A stretch of DNA of 64,000 nt from Okapia johnstoni. Its lineage: Eukaryota; Chordata; Mammalia; Artiodactyla; Giraffidae. The notes under the pieces are model-generated. The model did not search any database. It had not been told where the DNA came from and was given only the letters and a program-made list of their open reading frames with translations. Numbering within the stretch: the stretch's first letter is position 1; every line of letters starts with the position of its first letter. This document shows positions 47,501-58,440 of this stretch, piece after piece. Location: positions 118,864,213 to 118,928,212 of the forward strand of contig CM044310.1 of NCBI GenBank assembly GCA_024291935.2. The letters run 5' to 3'. The translations under genes were made by a program, and so were the position numbers.

Positions 47501-50253
47501 CTCATCCTCTGTCGTCCCCTTCTCCTCCTGCCCTCAATCTTTCCCAGCATCAGGGTCTTTTCAAATGAGTCAATTCTTTGCATCAGGTGGTCAAACTATT
47601 GGAGTTTCAGCTTCAGCATCAGTCCTTCCAATGAATATTCAGGACTGATTTCCTTTAGGATGGACTGGTTGGATCTCCTTGCACTGTAGTATCTCAAATT
47701 TCCTGGCAGCTCTGGTCCATGTCTTCTATCCCAAATCAATATCCAACTTCAAAAACCTGTCCTTATGCAGCTCACCTGAAACAATGCGAGAATTAGAAAC
47801 AGCAAAGCTTAGTCAGTGGAAAATCCAATATGACTTTAGAGCCAGCCCTGTGGTCCATTATACGTGGTCTCAGTTGGTTCCCCATCTGAGAATTCAACCA
47901 ACTTTGGACATGGTCGTCCTACGGTACCTATGTACGAAAAATATCTGAGTGTAAGTGGATCTGCCCCATTTCAACCCATGTCGTCGAGGAGTCAATTGTA
48001 TTAACCTTTGAAATTTGCCTGTGGAGACTTCCCTGGTGGTCCAGTGGTTAAGACTCCATGCTTCCAATGTAGGGGGTGTGAGTTCTATCCCTGGTCAGGG
48101 AACGAAGATCCCACATGCTACGTGGTGTGGCTTTTAAAAAGTTGAAAAAAACTATAAAATAAATTATTTTTTGAAAAAAAGATTGCCTGCAATTTCTGCT
48201 AACTCCACACTCCTCCCCCACCCCCAGTTGAAGTGCAGAAACTGTGGTGCTTTTGGGCACCTGGCCACCAGCAAGTGGTGCCCTGTGAAGTCCTGGGCTG
48301 GGGCTGTTGACCCACAGCCTTTGGGCTCCAAGAAGGAGAATCTGGAACCGAGGAGACCCCAGGACATCCAGACTCCAACCGTCTTTAATGAGGCTGTCAG
48401 AGAGCAGGAACCAGAACCGAGGTGAGGAATCCTGGAATTCAGAATGATTTGTGGGGAGGACCCTCAGAGCTCATTCTAGTCCTGAGAATCACGATGGGGG
48501 AAGGGCCAGCAGCTCTCTTGAAATGATGGAGAGAACCGCCTGAGAGTGTTCAAGGATGAGACCCCAGGAGGGGAAAAGGCACTTCCCGGGAGTGGAAGCT
48601 GCCTCTGAAATGGTGGAAGGACTTGCCTTTGCAAAGGTCTCAGAACCTTGGCCGCCTTCCTCGCCCCCAAACAGGGGCTAGGATCGGGATCCAGGGCTGC
48701 TCTTGGCTCCTGGTCAGTGGTGAGGACAGAAAGGTGGGGGCATCCGGACATTTAACATGAACTGTTTTGCAGGCAAGAAGTGCAGCAGAGAAATGCTGTT
48801 CCCCAGACCCACCCCGTGAGTTACCAAGGGAAGAGGCAGAGACCCTGGCAGGAGCCTGAGGATTTGCACGCCTTTGTGAGGGTGAGTCTTGCCCAAGCCC
48901 CCTGCTCTGTTTCTCCCTTCCATCCCCCTTGTGCTTCTATGTGATACAGTCCTCTTGCTTGGAAAATCCCATGGACAGAGGAGCCTGGTGGGCTACAGTC
49001 CACAGGGTCGCTAAGAGTTGGACACGACTGAGCGACTTCACTTCACTTCATGCCTCTCATGTGTGCAAGGTCATGTTAAACCTGGGCTGGCCGCTAGGTG
49101 TCCTGTTTTTTGATTTCGTTTTCTATATTTTTCAGGTTCCTTTGTTTATTTTAATACTATGGGTCGGGGAATCCAAAATTCTGGTCCCACTTTATTTTAA
49201 TTTTTTCTCTCTTTTGTACAAGTAGGCCAGCAAAAGCTAGTGGAGGCATTTCAGCATTGTTATTGTTCAGTGGCTCAGTCGTGTCTGACTCTGTCACCCC
49301 ATGGACTGTAGCATGCCAGGCTTCCCCGCCCTTCACCATCTCCTGGAGTTTGCTCAAATTCAGGTCCACTGAGTTGGTAATTCTATCCAACTATCTCATC
49401 TTCTGTTGCTCCTTCTCCTCCTGCCCTCAATCTTTCCCAGCATCAGGGTCTTTTCCAATGAGTTGGCTCTTCACATCAGGTGGCCAAAGTATTGGAGCTT
49501 CAGCTTCAGCATCAGCATCGGTCCCTCTAACGAATATTCAGGGATGATTTTAGCATACAAAGTGTTTTTTCAGACACCTTCTTTGACTTCAAGTCCAGAT
49601 GAAGCCTCTTTTAACTTGCAATTACTCTCAATTGTCCTCAAAAAGATAGTTGCTATTGACATTCTCCACATTGCATAGGAAAATGTTTCTACCGTTGACC
49701 TTAACAACAGACATTATGAGGGAAGTTTTCATGGCCATAACTGGTGGGCAAAAACCTCAGATTGGTATTGTAATTTTTCCCCTTGACCACCTCTGAGGTG
49801 GATTTCTCTGCAAATGTGTAATGACCATTTATTTGCATGTCTTTTCTGTGAAATTTAATTTTGTATGTGTTGTCTGTGTCTAATTGGGTTGTTCCTCTCC
49901 TTCCTGTTGTAGAAAAAAACTCCTAGCATATATTTATTTTCTGTCTATTGTATTTCATTTTATTTTATTATATGTATATTACATATCTATAATTATATTG
50001 TATTAGTCTGCCAGCTAATACAACATTTGTCCTGAATTGCTATGATCTTCCTGTTTTCTATTACGATATGGTTGAAACTATCAGTGCCGTATTGCATTCA
50101 GTTAGATAATTCTGACTCCCGAGGTATCTAATGAGGTTCCCTCTCTCACAGCAACCCACCCGGCCGATGCCTGTCCAAACGTCCAAGAGGAGACCTGTCC
50201 TAGGCCCTGTCCTCATGGGTCAGCCACTGGCCCAGATCCCCAACAGGAGATGA
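44457..50253 (+). CDS. FAM90A-like zinc-knuckle protein, truncated
   Basis: Predicted coding exons are 44457-44528, 45031-45203, 46795-46843, 48228-48421, 48773-48881 and 50152-50253. Every junction is AG/GT and the phases (0, 2, 0, 2, 0) keep one open frame of 232 aa. The middle exon holds a CCHC zinc knuckle (LKCRNCGAFGHLATSKWC) followed by QPLGSKKENLEPRRP, the diagnostic FAM90A block. The last exon has RPMPVQTSKRRPVLGPVL, also FAM90A-like. Human FAM90A proteins are about 460 aa, so a TGA at 50251 truncates this one; remnants of the missing C-terminus lie downstream. Function of the family is not known; the knuckle suggests nucleic-acid or protein binding. Exons 2 and 3 rest on splice logic more than on homology. 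Confidence 0.72.
45031..45203 (+). CDS. FAM90A-like exon 3
   Basis: 173 nt, acceptor CCATCAG, donor GTAGGT. It reads LDLMTEKWVVDAS and ends HRAPQRPGVQDE, a proline/arginine-rich stretch before the knuckle as in the family. Confidence 0.6.
45292..45855 (-). mobile_element. L1 tail and CHR SINE in FAM90A-like intron
   Basis: Antisense L1 tail at 45292-45540 (ATAGTTGCTTTACAATAGG) and antisense CHR SINE at 45545-45855 (ending CCACCAGGGAAGCCCC). Confidence 0.8.
46550..46770 (-). mobile_element. RTE-BovB fragment
   Basis: Antisense: GTGGTTCAGTTGCTCAGTCG through CATCAGGGTCTTTTCC. It lies immediately upstream of FAM90A-like exon 4. Confidence 0.85.
46795..46843 (+). CDS. FAM90A-like exon 4
   Basis: 49 nt after a GTGACTAG acceptor, with donor GTGAGG. 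It completes RKSNSQLLRKNAQKPQE and joins directly to LKCRNC in phase 0. The exon lies just after a BovB remnant. Confidence 0.6.
47355..47695 (-). mobile_element. RTE-BovB 3' end
   Basis: Antisense; contains the reverse complement of the BovB reverse-transcriptase end, from TTCAGTTCAGTTCAGTC to GGTTGGATCTCCTTGCA. Confidence 0.9.
48025..48175 (+). mobile_element. CHR-type SINE, partial
   Basis: Sense: GACTTCCCTGGTGGTCCAG to an AAATAAATT tail; ends 50 bp before FAM90A-like exon 5. Confidence 0.8.
48228..48421 (+). CDS. FAM90A-like exon 5 (CCHC knuckle)
   Basis: The acceptor CCACCCCCAG ends at 48227. It encodes the C-x2-C-x4-H-x4-C knuckle and the conserved KKENLEPRRP run. Donor GTGAGG is at 48422. 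Confidence 0.85.
48773..48881 (+). CDS. FAM90A-like exon 6
   Basis: 109 nt, acceptor TTTTGCAG, donor GTGAGT. It reads RQEVQQRNAVPQTHPVSYQG and on to PEDLHAFVR, corresponding to the RQQDPQRKA-type segment. Confidence 0.72.
48955..49545. mobile_element. Bov-tA tail (sense) and RTE-BovB (antisense)
   Basis: The Bov-tA tail is at 48955-49050 and BovB at 49255-49545, in the last FAM90A-like intron. Confidence 0.85.
49550..50150. other. FAM90A-like last intron, nothing recognised
   Basis: Very AT-rich (TATTTTATTATATG runs at 49945-49985). No coding features. Confidence 0.45.
50152..50253 (+). CDS. FAM90A-like last exon, coding part to a premature stop
   Basis: The acceptor CTCTCTCACAG ends at 50151. 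It reads QPTRPMPVQTSKRRPVLGPV and on to the TGA at 50251-50253. Family members continue for more than 200 residues past this point. Confidence 0.75.
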   Translation, partial: QPTRPMPVQTSKRRPVLGPVLMGQPLAQIPNRR

Positions 50254-50435
50254 CTCTGCCCTTGAACTGAGTGCTTGTGGACCCAAGATACAAGGTGGAT
50301 GCTACTGCCTCATCCACCCAGCTGTACAGACCTTCTGCCTGGAGGCCCCTCTCATGGCCAAGTTGAGAGCCGGCAGGCCTGATGGTGTCCCCTGGGATAT
50401 TCCACTCGGCCTGCCCTGGGATATTCCAGATCTGG

Positions 50436-50650
50436 TTTTTTTTTTTTTTTTTTTACTTAGTCTTAACTGGAGGATAATTCCTTTACAAGGTTGTGTTGAT
50501 TTCTGCCACACAATAGTCAGCCATAAGTCTACATATGTACCCTCCCTCTAGAAACTCCCTCCCACCCCACCTCCCATCCCACCCCTCTAGGGTGCGACAG
50601 AGCACTGAATTGAGCTCCCTGTGTTCTACAGCAACTTCCCACTAGCTATC
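50436..50650 (-). mobile_element. L1 3' tail, antisense arm
   Basis: Starts with a T run (reversed poly-A). It is the reverse complement of 51242-51459 with one mismatch that I can find. Confidence 0.88.
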
Positions 50651-51189
50651 CCTGCCTGCCCTGGGTTGTGTCTGTGACCTCTGGGCACAAGGCTAATGTC
50701 CTGATGTGGGCTCAAAGCCCAGCCCCTAATGTACTGCCCAACCGCGTGCCCAGAACTCTCAGTGTAGCATTCAGGCATGACTTGAGAGGGCTTCCTAGAT
50801 CCCTGTGCAGACTTGCCAGAATCTCTCACCAAAAGGCAAGACTCGGCCTATCTTACAGCTTCCAGCCCCATTCTCAGCCACCCGCTGTGGGGCTGCCAGG
50901 CTCTCCCACGTCCCCTCAGTACACCTGGACTTGGATCCTAACAAGCACCCATGTGACCAGGAAGACACCAGCCCTGATGCCCAGCTTTTTTCCTGGCTGC
51001 ACTCTGAGGCATGTGAGATCTTAGTTTCCGGACTGGAACAAACCCTCGCCCCCCCCGCATTGGGAAAGTGGAGTCTTAACCACCGGACACCCCCAGGAAA
51101 GCCCCTTCATGCCTGCAGGCTCCACCCAACTCAGCTTGGCCCAGCCCTGTCAAGATCTGCAGTGTTCCCCGTGGTGGGAAGGAGACAGG

Positions 51190-51459
51190 GGGACGAATTG
51201 AGTAGTAGCCCTGAAACATGTATATTATCATGTATAAAATAGATAGCTAGTGGGAAGTTGCTGTAGAACACAGGGAGCTCAATTCAGTGCTCTGTCGCAC
51301 CCTAGAGGGGTGGGATGGGAGGTGGGGTGGGAGGGAGTTTCTAGAGGGAGGGTGCATATGTAGACTTATGGCTGACTATTGTGTGGCAGAAATCAACACA
51401 ACCTTGTAAAGGAATTATCCTCCAGTTAAGACTAAGTAAAAAAAAAAAAAAAAAAAAAA
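51190..51459 (+). mobile_element. L1 3' tail, sense arm
   Basis: From AGTAGTAGCCCTGAAACATG through the GTGGGAGGGAG run to a poly-A at 51438-51459. It extends about 50 bp further 5' than the antisense arm. Confidence 0.88.
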
Positions 51460-52192
51460 CATCTGGAGTGTCTCCAGTCCCCACCATGAGTGTTTCTGGT
51501 CAGCCAGACAGAACTGTCTTTATAAGATGGGATGAGCGCTGGCCAAGCTCCCAATCTCAGGTGCTTCCTCCTCTCAAGAAGTCCACACTCGTTGGTCAGA
51601 ATCCTCACATTGGAGAGGAATCTGAGGGACAGGGGTGTCCTCCTCTCTTTCTCCCCTGAGTGACCGTGTGACCCTCCCCCTCGCCCCCATGGAGGGAGGC
51701 TCCACTCCAAGTCTCGCGAGATTGGGATGAGACGGAGTGGCGGAGAGTCGGAAAGATGGAGGCGTCCCTGAGTCCGCGGAATCAGCGCTGCTCCGGTTGC
51801 CTCTTGCCTGTGCAGATTCTGGAACTCCAGACATGACTGGGGAGCGAGGGACAAACACTGGCTTGACATTTTGTAAATTTATGTTGTATTTAAAATGGAG
51901 CTTGTGAAATTATCATCGGTAGTCCTTTGTAAGTTAGCTACGTAAGAAATGGAATACAAAGAAACTGTGTTGTAATGTCAATAGAAAGCTATGAAATTCA
52001 TCCGTGTGGATGAGTAAATGACTAAAATGTGGGTAACTGGGCAAAAGGCCTCTTTATGATTTTGGAAAATGTCTGAAGAATTTCAGTGGAAGTTCTCTTC
52101 ACTTGGTTAAGGGCAATTATTTTCTTAACTTTGTACAGTTTGTTATCAAAAACCATTGTAATGTTATTTTTTGATTGATTTCTTTAAGTATT

Positions 52193-52198
52193 AATAAA
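52193..52198 (+). terminator. FAM90A-like poly(A) signal, predicted
   Basis: AATAAA, with a GT-rich stretch (TTGTTGGTGTTTTG) about 20 bp downstream. It lies about 530 bp after the remnant C-terminal stop, in AT-rich 3' UTR-like sequence free of SINEs. Confidence 0.55.
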
Positions 52199-52559
52199 AT
52201 GCTCTGAAATAGAACGTATATTGTTGGTGTTTTGATTTTTGTCACCTCAAGTTAATTTTCTATATTTTTCTTCATCAAATTCTCTTGAGTAAAGAGGATC
52301 TTGGTACCTGCAGTGAAGTCCAGGGACTGTAGCTTGTAAGAAATACAAATCCTTAGCCACAAGCCAGCACTCTCAAACTAATATCTTGAGTCTTATTAAC
52401 AATTATAGGTGTTTCATATATAGCTTGATAAGCACAAAAATAAGCTGGGCCTGACTTTGCACATCAGAATCACATGGTGAGCTTTAAAAATTCTAATGAC
52501 TGGTTCCTGCTCCCAGGGATATTTCTTTACTGGGTTTGGCATGATGTGAGACAATTGGG

Positions 52560-52990
52560 GTTTCCCAGGTGGTGCAGTGGTAAAGAATCTGCCTGACAAT
52601 GCAGGAGACACCTGAGATGTGGGTTCACCCCCTGGGTTGGAAAGATGCCCTGGAGTAGGAAATGGCAAGCCACTCCAGTATTCTTGCCTGGAAAATCCCA
52701 TGGACAGAAGAGCCTGGTAGGCTATAGTCCATGGGGTCTCAAAGAGTAGGACACAACTAAGCACACACACACATACACACATGAAAATATTGAAAATATG
52801 AATATTGGTCTCTTCCCCTTCGCTTCCTGGCACAGAGCTTGTAGTTCAGTTCAGTCGCTCAGTTGTGTCCGACTCCTTGCGACTCCATGGACTGCAGCAC
52901 ACCAGGCCTCCTTGTCCATCACCAATGCCTGGAGTTTACTCAAACTCATGTCCATCGAGCCCGCGATGCCATCCAACCATCTCAACCTCA
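52560..52990. mobile_element. Bov-tA (sense) and RTE-BovB fragment (antisense)
   Basis: Bov-tA at 52560-52770 followed by a CA repeat; BovB at 52845-52990. Confidence 0.85.
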
Positions 52991-53092
52991 GAGCTTGTAA
53001 GACCCATGTAAATTCCTAGTATACTGGTGAATATGAAGTGGAACAGGACCCTCTGGTTCTTCTCCCTGTGTCCTCCGATTGCCTTCTTTGTC

Positions 53093-53694
53093 TGTGGAAA
53101 AAATGTTAGCCAAAGAATAATTTTAATCAGAGAAGTGAGAAAATTCAGAAACAAAGGAAAACAGTCCAGTGAGACTAAATAATAACAGTTTGGTCATTAA
53201 GCAAAGTCAAGGACCTTTAGTTCCTTCTCAAGGGCTATCAACAATATTCTGAGCCATATCCTGTGAGCTGTCCTGTAGAGACTGAAACCCCCACCGGGTG
53301 GAAGAAGTTAAGTACGTGATAACAAGACTGTAGCCATGACAACAGCTGCCTCAATTCTGAGAATGAACCTCAAAGAAATGGAAACAAACTGATCTTGTGA
53401 CTGAAGATTAGCTGTACCTAAAACAATCAAGACAACACTGGTCAGACCGCCAAAGACCAATTTCAAGATGACCATCAGAGCTGACTGCTGTTTGTGCGGG
53501 TAGCCTCCTCCCTCCATCTATAAAAGCTCTGCCTACTGGTTACGGGGGTGAGGAGTTAGCCTTTGGACAGGAGCCCATTCTTGGATGACCCCTGGTTGCC
53601 GACATGCAAAATAAAGCAAACGTTCCTTTCCACCAGCCTGGCCTGTTTATTGGCTTTTGAGCCGGTGAGCAGCCGGACCCCATTCTCACTTACA
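53093..53694 (+). mobile_element. Solo LTR, second copy
   Basis: TGTGG start, TATAAAA at 53519-53525, AATAAA at 53610-53615, end near TTACA. It is the homologue of 13009-13600 and in the same orientation. Confidence 0.7.
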
Positions 53695-53784
53695 CTAGAA
53701 GCATATTTTGTCCTATTGAGGTGACTCGAGTTGGGCTCTTGGATGGAGGCTGATCACTAGAAAGATCAAGCCATTATTTTGTTG

Positions 53785-54535
53785 TTGTTGTTCAGTCGTT
53801 ACGTCGTGTCTGACTCTTTTCAACCCCATAGACTGCAGCACATAGGCTTTCCTATCCTTCACTATCTCCTGTAGTTTGCTCAAATTCATGTCCACAGAGT
53901 TGGTGATGCTATCTAATCATCTCATCCTCTGCCACCCCCTTCTCCTTTTGCCTTCAATCTTTCCCAGCATCAGAGTCTTTTCCAATGGGTTGGCTCTTTG
54001 CATCAAGGGACAAAGTGTTGGAGCTTCAGCTTCAGCATCAGTCCTTCCAATGAATATTCAGGGTTGATTTCCATGATTAGAAGCTTGGAATTTTCACCCT
54101 GCCCTTTGTCTTCCAGAGAGGGTGGAAGGGGCTAGGGATGGAACTAATTACTGATCATGCCTACATGAGCAAGCCTTCATAAAATCTCAGTTCTGGGAGT
54201 GTTCGGTGAATTTCCAGGTTGGCAGACATGTTCACACTGGGAGGGTGAAGCAGCCCAAATCCACAAGTACCAAAGCTCCTGCAACTGGGACCCTCCCAGA
54301 CTTTGTCCTCTGTGCCTATTTATCTGGCTATTCATCAATAAACTTTACCATATCCTTTCATAAACGTTAGCTTCAATAAATATTTCTCTGAGTTCTATGA
54401 TCTATTATAGCAAAAATTATTTTGGCTGTGCCACATGGCTTGTGGGATCTTAGTTCCCCAACCAAGGATCAAACTCGTACCCCCTGCAATGGAAGCATGG
54501 AGTCTTAAGCACTAGACCACCAGGGAAGTCCTCAT
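53785..54535 (-). mobile_element. RTE-BovB fragment, unclassified spacer, and CHR SINE
   Basis: Antisense BovB is at 53785-54070. Positions 54071-54415 are unclassified. An antisense CHR SINE is at 54420-54535. Confidence 0.75.
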
Positions 54536-54829
54536 AAACACAGTTTTAAATTGGCACACCCAGGAACCTAACAAGTGTACTTTCTTTTTTTTTTTTTAAT
54601 AAATTTATTTATTTTAGTTGGGGGCCAAGTGTACTTTCATTAGACATCATCACACTGTATTTTGCTTAATTAGTGCTTACTTATCCCAATTGTCTTACTC
54701 CTTTTAGGCTGCTATATTATAGACTGGTGGCTTAAAGACTAAACAGTTACTTCTGACAGTTTTAAAAGATAATAAGTTCTACATCAAGGCACCAGCAGAT
54801 CTGATGTTGAGTGAACGCCCCTATCCTGC

Positions 54830-55550
54830 TTCATCAGTTCAATTCAGCTGCTCAGTTGTTTCTCTTTGCAACCCCACGGGCTGCAGCACGCCAGGCTTCC
54901 CTGTCCCTCACCAGCTCCTGGAGATTTCCCAAACTCATATTCATTGAGTAGGTGATGCCATCCAATCATCTCATCCTCTGTTGTCTCCTTCTCCTCCTGC
55001 CTTCAATCTTTCCCAGCATCAGGGTCATTTCCAGTGAGTCAGTTTATCACATCAAGTGGCCAAAGTATTGGAGTTTCAGCTTCAGCATCAGTCCTTCCAA
55101 TGAATATTCAGGACTAACTTCCCTTAAGATGGACTGGTTGGATCTCCTTGCAGTCCAAGGGACTCTCAAGAGTCTTCTCCAACACCACAGTTCAAAAGCA
55201 TCAATTCTTCGGTGCTCAGCTTTCTTTATAGTCCATCTCTCACATCCATACATGACTACTGGGAAAACCATAGCCTTGATGAGGCAGACCTTTGTTGGCA
55301 AAGTAATGTCTCTGCTTTTTAATATGCTGTCTAGGTTGGCCACAGCTTTTCTTCCAAGGAGCAAGCGTCTTTTAATTTAATGACTGCATTCACCATCTGT
55401 AGTGATTTTGGAGCCCAGAAAGATAAAGTCTCACATTGTTTCCAATGTTTCCCCATCTATTTGCCATGAAGTGATAGGACCAGATGCCATAATCATGGTT
55501 TTCTGAATGTTGAGCTTTAAGCCAACTTTTTCACTGTCCCCTTTCGCTTT
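54830..55550 (-). mobile_element. RTE-BovB 3' portion, antisense
   Basis: The reverse-transcriptase C-terminal region is recognisable on the minus strand ([38 protein letters not shown]). Confidence 0.92.
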
Positions 55551-55552
55551 CA

Positions 55553-56005
55553 TGCTTTTGAACTGTGGTGTTGGAGAAGACTCTTGGACTGCAAGGAGAT
55601 CCAACCATTCTATCCTAAAGGAGATCAGTCCTGAGTGTTCATTGGAAGGACTGATGTTGAAGCTGAAACTCCAATACTTTGGCCACCTGATGCAAAGAGC
55701 TGACTCATTTGAAAAGACCCTGATGCTAGGAAAGATTGAGGGCAGGAGGAGAAGGGGACGACAGAGGATGAGATGGTTGGATGGCATCAATGACTCAATG
55801 GACATGGGTTTGGGTGGACTCTGGGAGTTGGTGATGGACAGGGAGGCCTGGCGTGGTTCGGTTCATGGGGTCGCAAAGAGTCGGACATGACTGAGAGGCT
55901 GAACTGAACTGATCCTGTATTCTTGTGTGAAAAGTCCCATGGACAGAGGAGCCTGGAGCGCTACAGTCCATGGGGTTGCGAAGAGTTGGACACGACTGAG
56001 ATACT
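55553..56005 (+). mobile_element. RTE-BovB 3' end, sense, followed by Bov-tA tail
   Basis: BovB at 55553-55910 covers the same 3' part as the antisense element just upstream. A Bov-tA tail is at 55911-56005. Confidence 0.9.
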
Positions 56006-56159
56006 GAGACCGCACAGCTGAGAGCAAAGCCTTTCCAGAGCCCAAGGGACCCAGGTGATTCCCACCAAGCAGTCACCTCCCACCTCCCCTCCTCCAAGGG
56101 CACAGCACAGGCCACACCCATCCTAGAAAGAGCCCCTCCCCAGGGAATCAGGCTGACAT

Positions 56160-56418
56160 TCTTTGTTTCTAGAAGTTCCCGCCCTAAATCCTCCCTTCCT
56201 GAGGTCTCAGGTGTGCTGAGTGTGAGAGCTCCAGCCCAGGGCTCCTGAATGCCGGTCTTCCTCCTGTGTTATTTCAGAAACCCTCAGAGGCTGGGTCAGG
56301 TAGCCCGGTTGGAGGGTTCATTATTGTCTCCCGTGAATTGTTCTGAGGCCTGCTCTCTGTAACGCAAGAAGAAAGGAGAAGAACTCTCGGGGTGGTCTGC
56401 AACGAGCTTGCAGGAAAG
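56160..56418 (+). promoter_or_regulatory. ZNF-C promoter and 5'UTR exon, predicted
   Basis: Moderately GC-rich, SINE-free sequence ends at donor AAAG|GTGAGC (56419), 222 bp before the ZNF-C start exon. It has few CpGs, unlike the ZNF-A and ZNF-B promoters. Confidence 0.4.
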
Positions 56419-56640
56419 GTGAGCACCAAACGCAGGATGTGATTAGCATATCAGCTTAGTCTTGATTACCCACTACAGGGACATAGAAAGTCAGAAAAGA
56501 GCTCAGAAAAGGGAGAGAGAGAAATGAGAAAACTTTTTCTTCTTGTTCACTGCAGCAGTTGCAGATTAAAGAGTTGTGTTTTTGCATTTGAAGGTATTTT
56601 CTCAACATGTAGTTATGAGTTTGCAACATAACATCCCCAG

Positions 56641-56689
56641 AGAAGACACAGAGCAGGAGGAAGAAGAGGAGGAAATGGCAGCTTCTCAG
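56641..56689 (+). CDS. ZNF-C start exon (MAASQ)
   Basis: Acceptor CATCCCCAG, donor GTAAAT. The purine-rich leader (AGGAAGAAGAGGAGGAA) and the M-A-A-S-Q start match the ZNF-A and ZNF-B pattern. Confidence 0.8.
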
Positions 56690-56699
56690 GTAAATGTCT

Positions 56700-57550
56700 T
56701 GTCCCGGGTCTGGGGTTGTGTCTGCTTTTCCTTCTGAAATGCCTGGACTGAGAATCTGCAAACCTGATTGTGATTTTTCTGCCTGGGGTGTTTGTTATCA
56801 ACACCTTATTTTCTCTATTTTTTCTTTTAATAGTGAAGACGGTCTCCTTAGACTATTTCTCCCTTGTGTCCCAGAGCCTTTTCTCCATTGTTTGTATCCC
56901 AGCTTTCTAGAGAGCATGATGCATTCCCAACATGAATTAGTGACTTTCAACTGTTGAATATATTCCCTTGGTGAGAGATCAGTTCGGAGAGGCACTGGTA
57001 TCAGAGATTCCCACTGGGATGTAGTCCTGTGTTGGGATCTTAGAGAAGTAGGGGAAATGCAGTGATGAGTTTACATCTGGATGCAATTCAGCTCTTTAGA
57101 ACAGGAGTAAGAAAATGTCCTTATAAGTAGAATGAACTCAGCAGTCCAGAATTTTTCAGAAATGAAAAAAGTAGCAGACGCTATCCTCTATAAGAAACAA
57201 TTACTGTTAAACGTACTATTAGGTTACAGATCATGGGAGATATACATGAAGTGAAATTTGCTTAAAACTGACATCTTTTCACGATAGGTTCAGATCATGG
57301 ATTCCATAATATTGCCAAAATATCCGGTGGTAATAGTGCGTTTTTCCATGTACTTCTTACCCCATGACCTCAGATGTTCAATGGTTTATGTGTTTGTGTG
57401 AGATTCCCATGTTATGAAGTTCATTTTTTTTTTTTTTGTATCTGTCTTGAACAAGAGTCTTGGAAAGAAAAAGTGAGGGATGTGCCTAACTATCACAGTT
57501 AATGGGAAAACTCAGTATCTTTTTAGTTTCTCTCTGGTTTGGAAAATGAA
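56700..57550. other. ZNF-C first intron, nothing recognised
   Basis: AT-rich, with a T run at 57425-57437; no gene seen. Confidence 0.4.
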
Positions 57551-58440
57551 CACTGTTGGCTAAAACCAATGCACAACTTGATAGTTGTGAATTAAGCTTT
57601 ATCTGGGGCAAAATGAGGACTGCAGCCCTGGAGACAGCACCTCAAATAGTTTTGAGAGACTGCTTGATAGTGGCAGTGGGGGAAAGTCAGTATATAAGAT
57701 TTTGGTGAAGGGGCATTTTACCAATCACTTTTGTCGCAGGTTAAAAGGATTTGTTAACAAATCACTTGTTACATACAAATAAATAATATGGATACTTATT
57801 TTTAAATTGCCAAACTTACTTTCAATATGCTAACATTAAAAGAAAAGAGAAGTAAAAACAACAGAGGGTACATCACCAATTGGCTTCTGACTAACGTCCA
57901 GACTCGAACAGCACTGGGAAGTCCCAGGACACAGCACGTCTGGAGTCTCAGTGGGGAAAAGGTCCCAAGCAGAGCTTCCGCCCATTGGGTGAGACTTCAA
58001 ACTTTGCATTTCGGTTCCGGTTTATAATCCCAGGAGGGATACAAACTGATAACTTCACCAATCTCGGACCAAATTGCAAGCCTGGTTCTATGTTACATCT
58101 GTTTGCCTTGTCTTGTAAAACTTGGAATGTTGCTAAGCCTGGGGTTGGTTGGCCGGGCTCCCCCAGAGTCTCCACAATCTCAAGATTTCTCCCCCATCTT
58201 ATCTATGGTGCTGCAAGTCTTGCACTCACCGCAGGCAGGCACTCAGTCGCTTTGTCGGGGCAGTGCCCAGGCAGGTTAGAGGCAAGGGCAGAGGCCTGCT
58301 CTGCTTCGTCTCTGAGGCCTAAAGCAGACTATTCATTTAATTTCCCTGACAAGGGGGAAACGCAGTCAAGCTCTTACTTCACAAAAGGTTTTCTTCCAGT
58401 CGTGAGGAGCTGGTGTCACCATTTAGTGATTTTCTAGATA
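57550..58440. other. Unclassified, possibly an old LTR-type element
   Basis: Less AT-rich than its flanks and lacking SINEs. It has TATATAAG at 57691-57698 and purine-rich runs. No protein domain is visible in the open frame 57985-58437. Confidence 0.35.

Larger units (their letters stand above)
50254..51659 (+). pseudogene. FAM90A-like C-terminal remnants interrupted by L1 tails
   Basis: Two family segments remain, both in a frame different from the upstream exon. At about 50802 onward, PVQTCQNLSPKGKTRPILQL resembles the PIQACLNFPKK region. At about 51490-51659, SVSGQPDRTVFIRWDERWPS and on to KSTLVGQNPHIGEESEGQG resembles the end of FAM90A (HDGAQPLRVLFRRLENGRW). L1 tails at 50436-50650 and 51190-51459 lie between and before them, and an antisense CHR SINE fragment lies at about 50990-51107. 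Confidence 0.65.

Noticed and set aside
53103..53120. A DUX-like site (TTTTAATCA) in the solo LTR
   Set aside because: The first three bases do not fit TAA, so it is not a match to TAAYYYAATCA.
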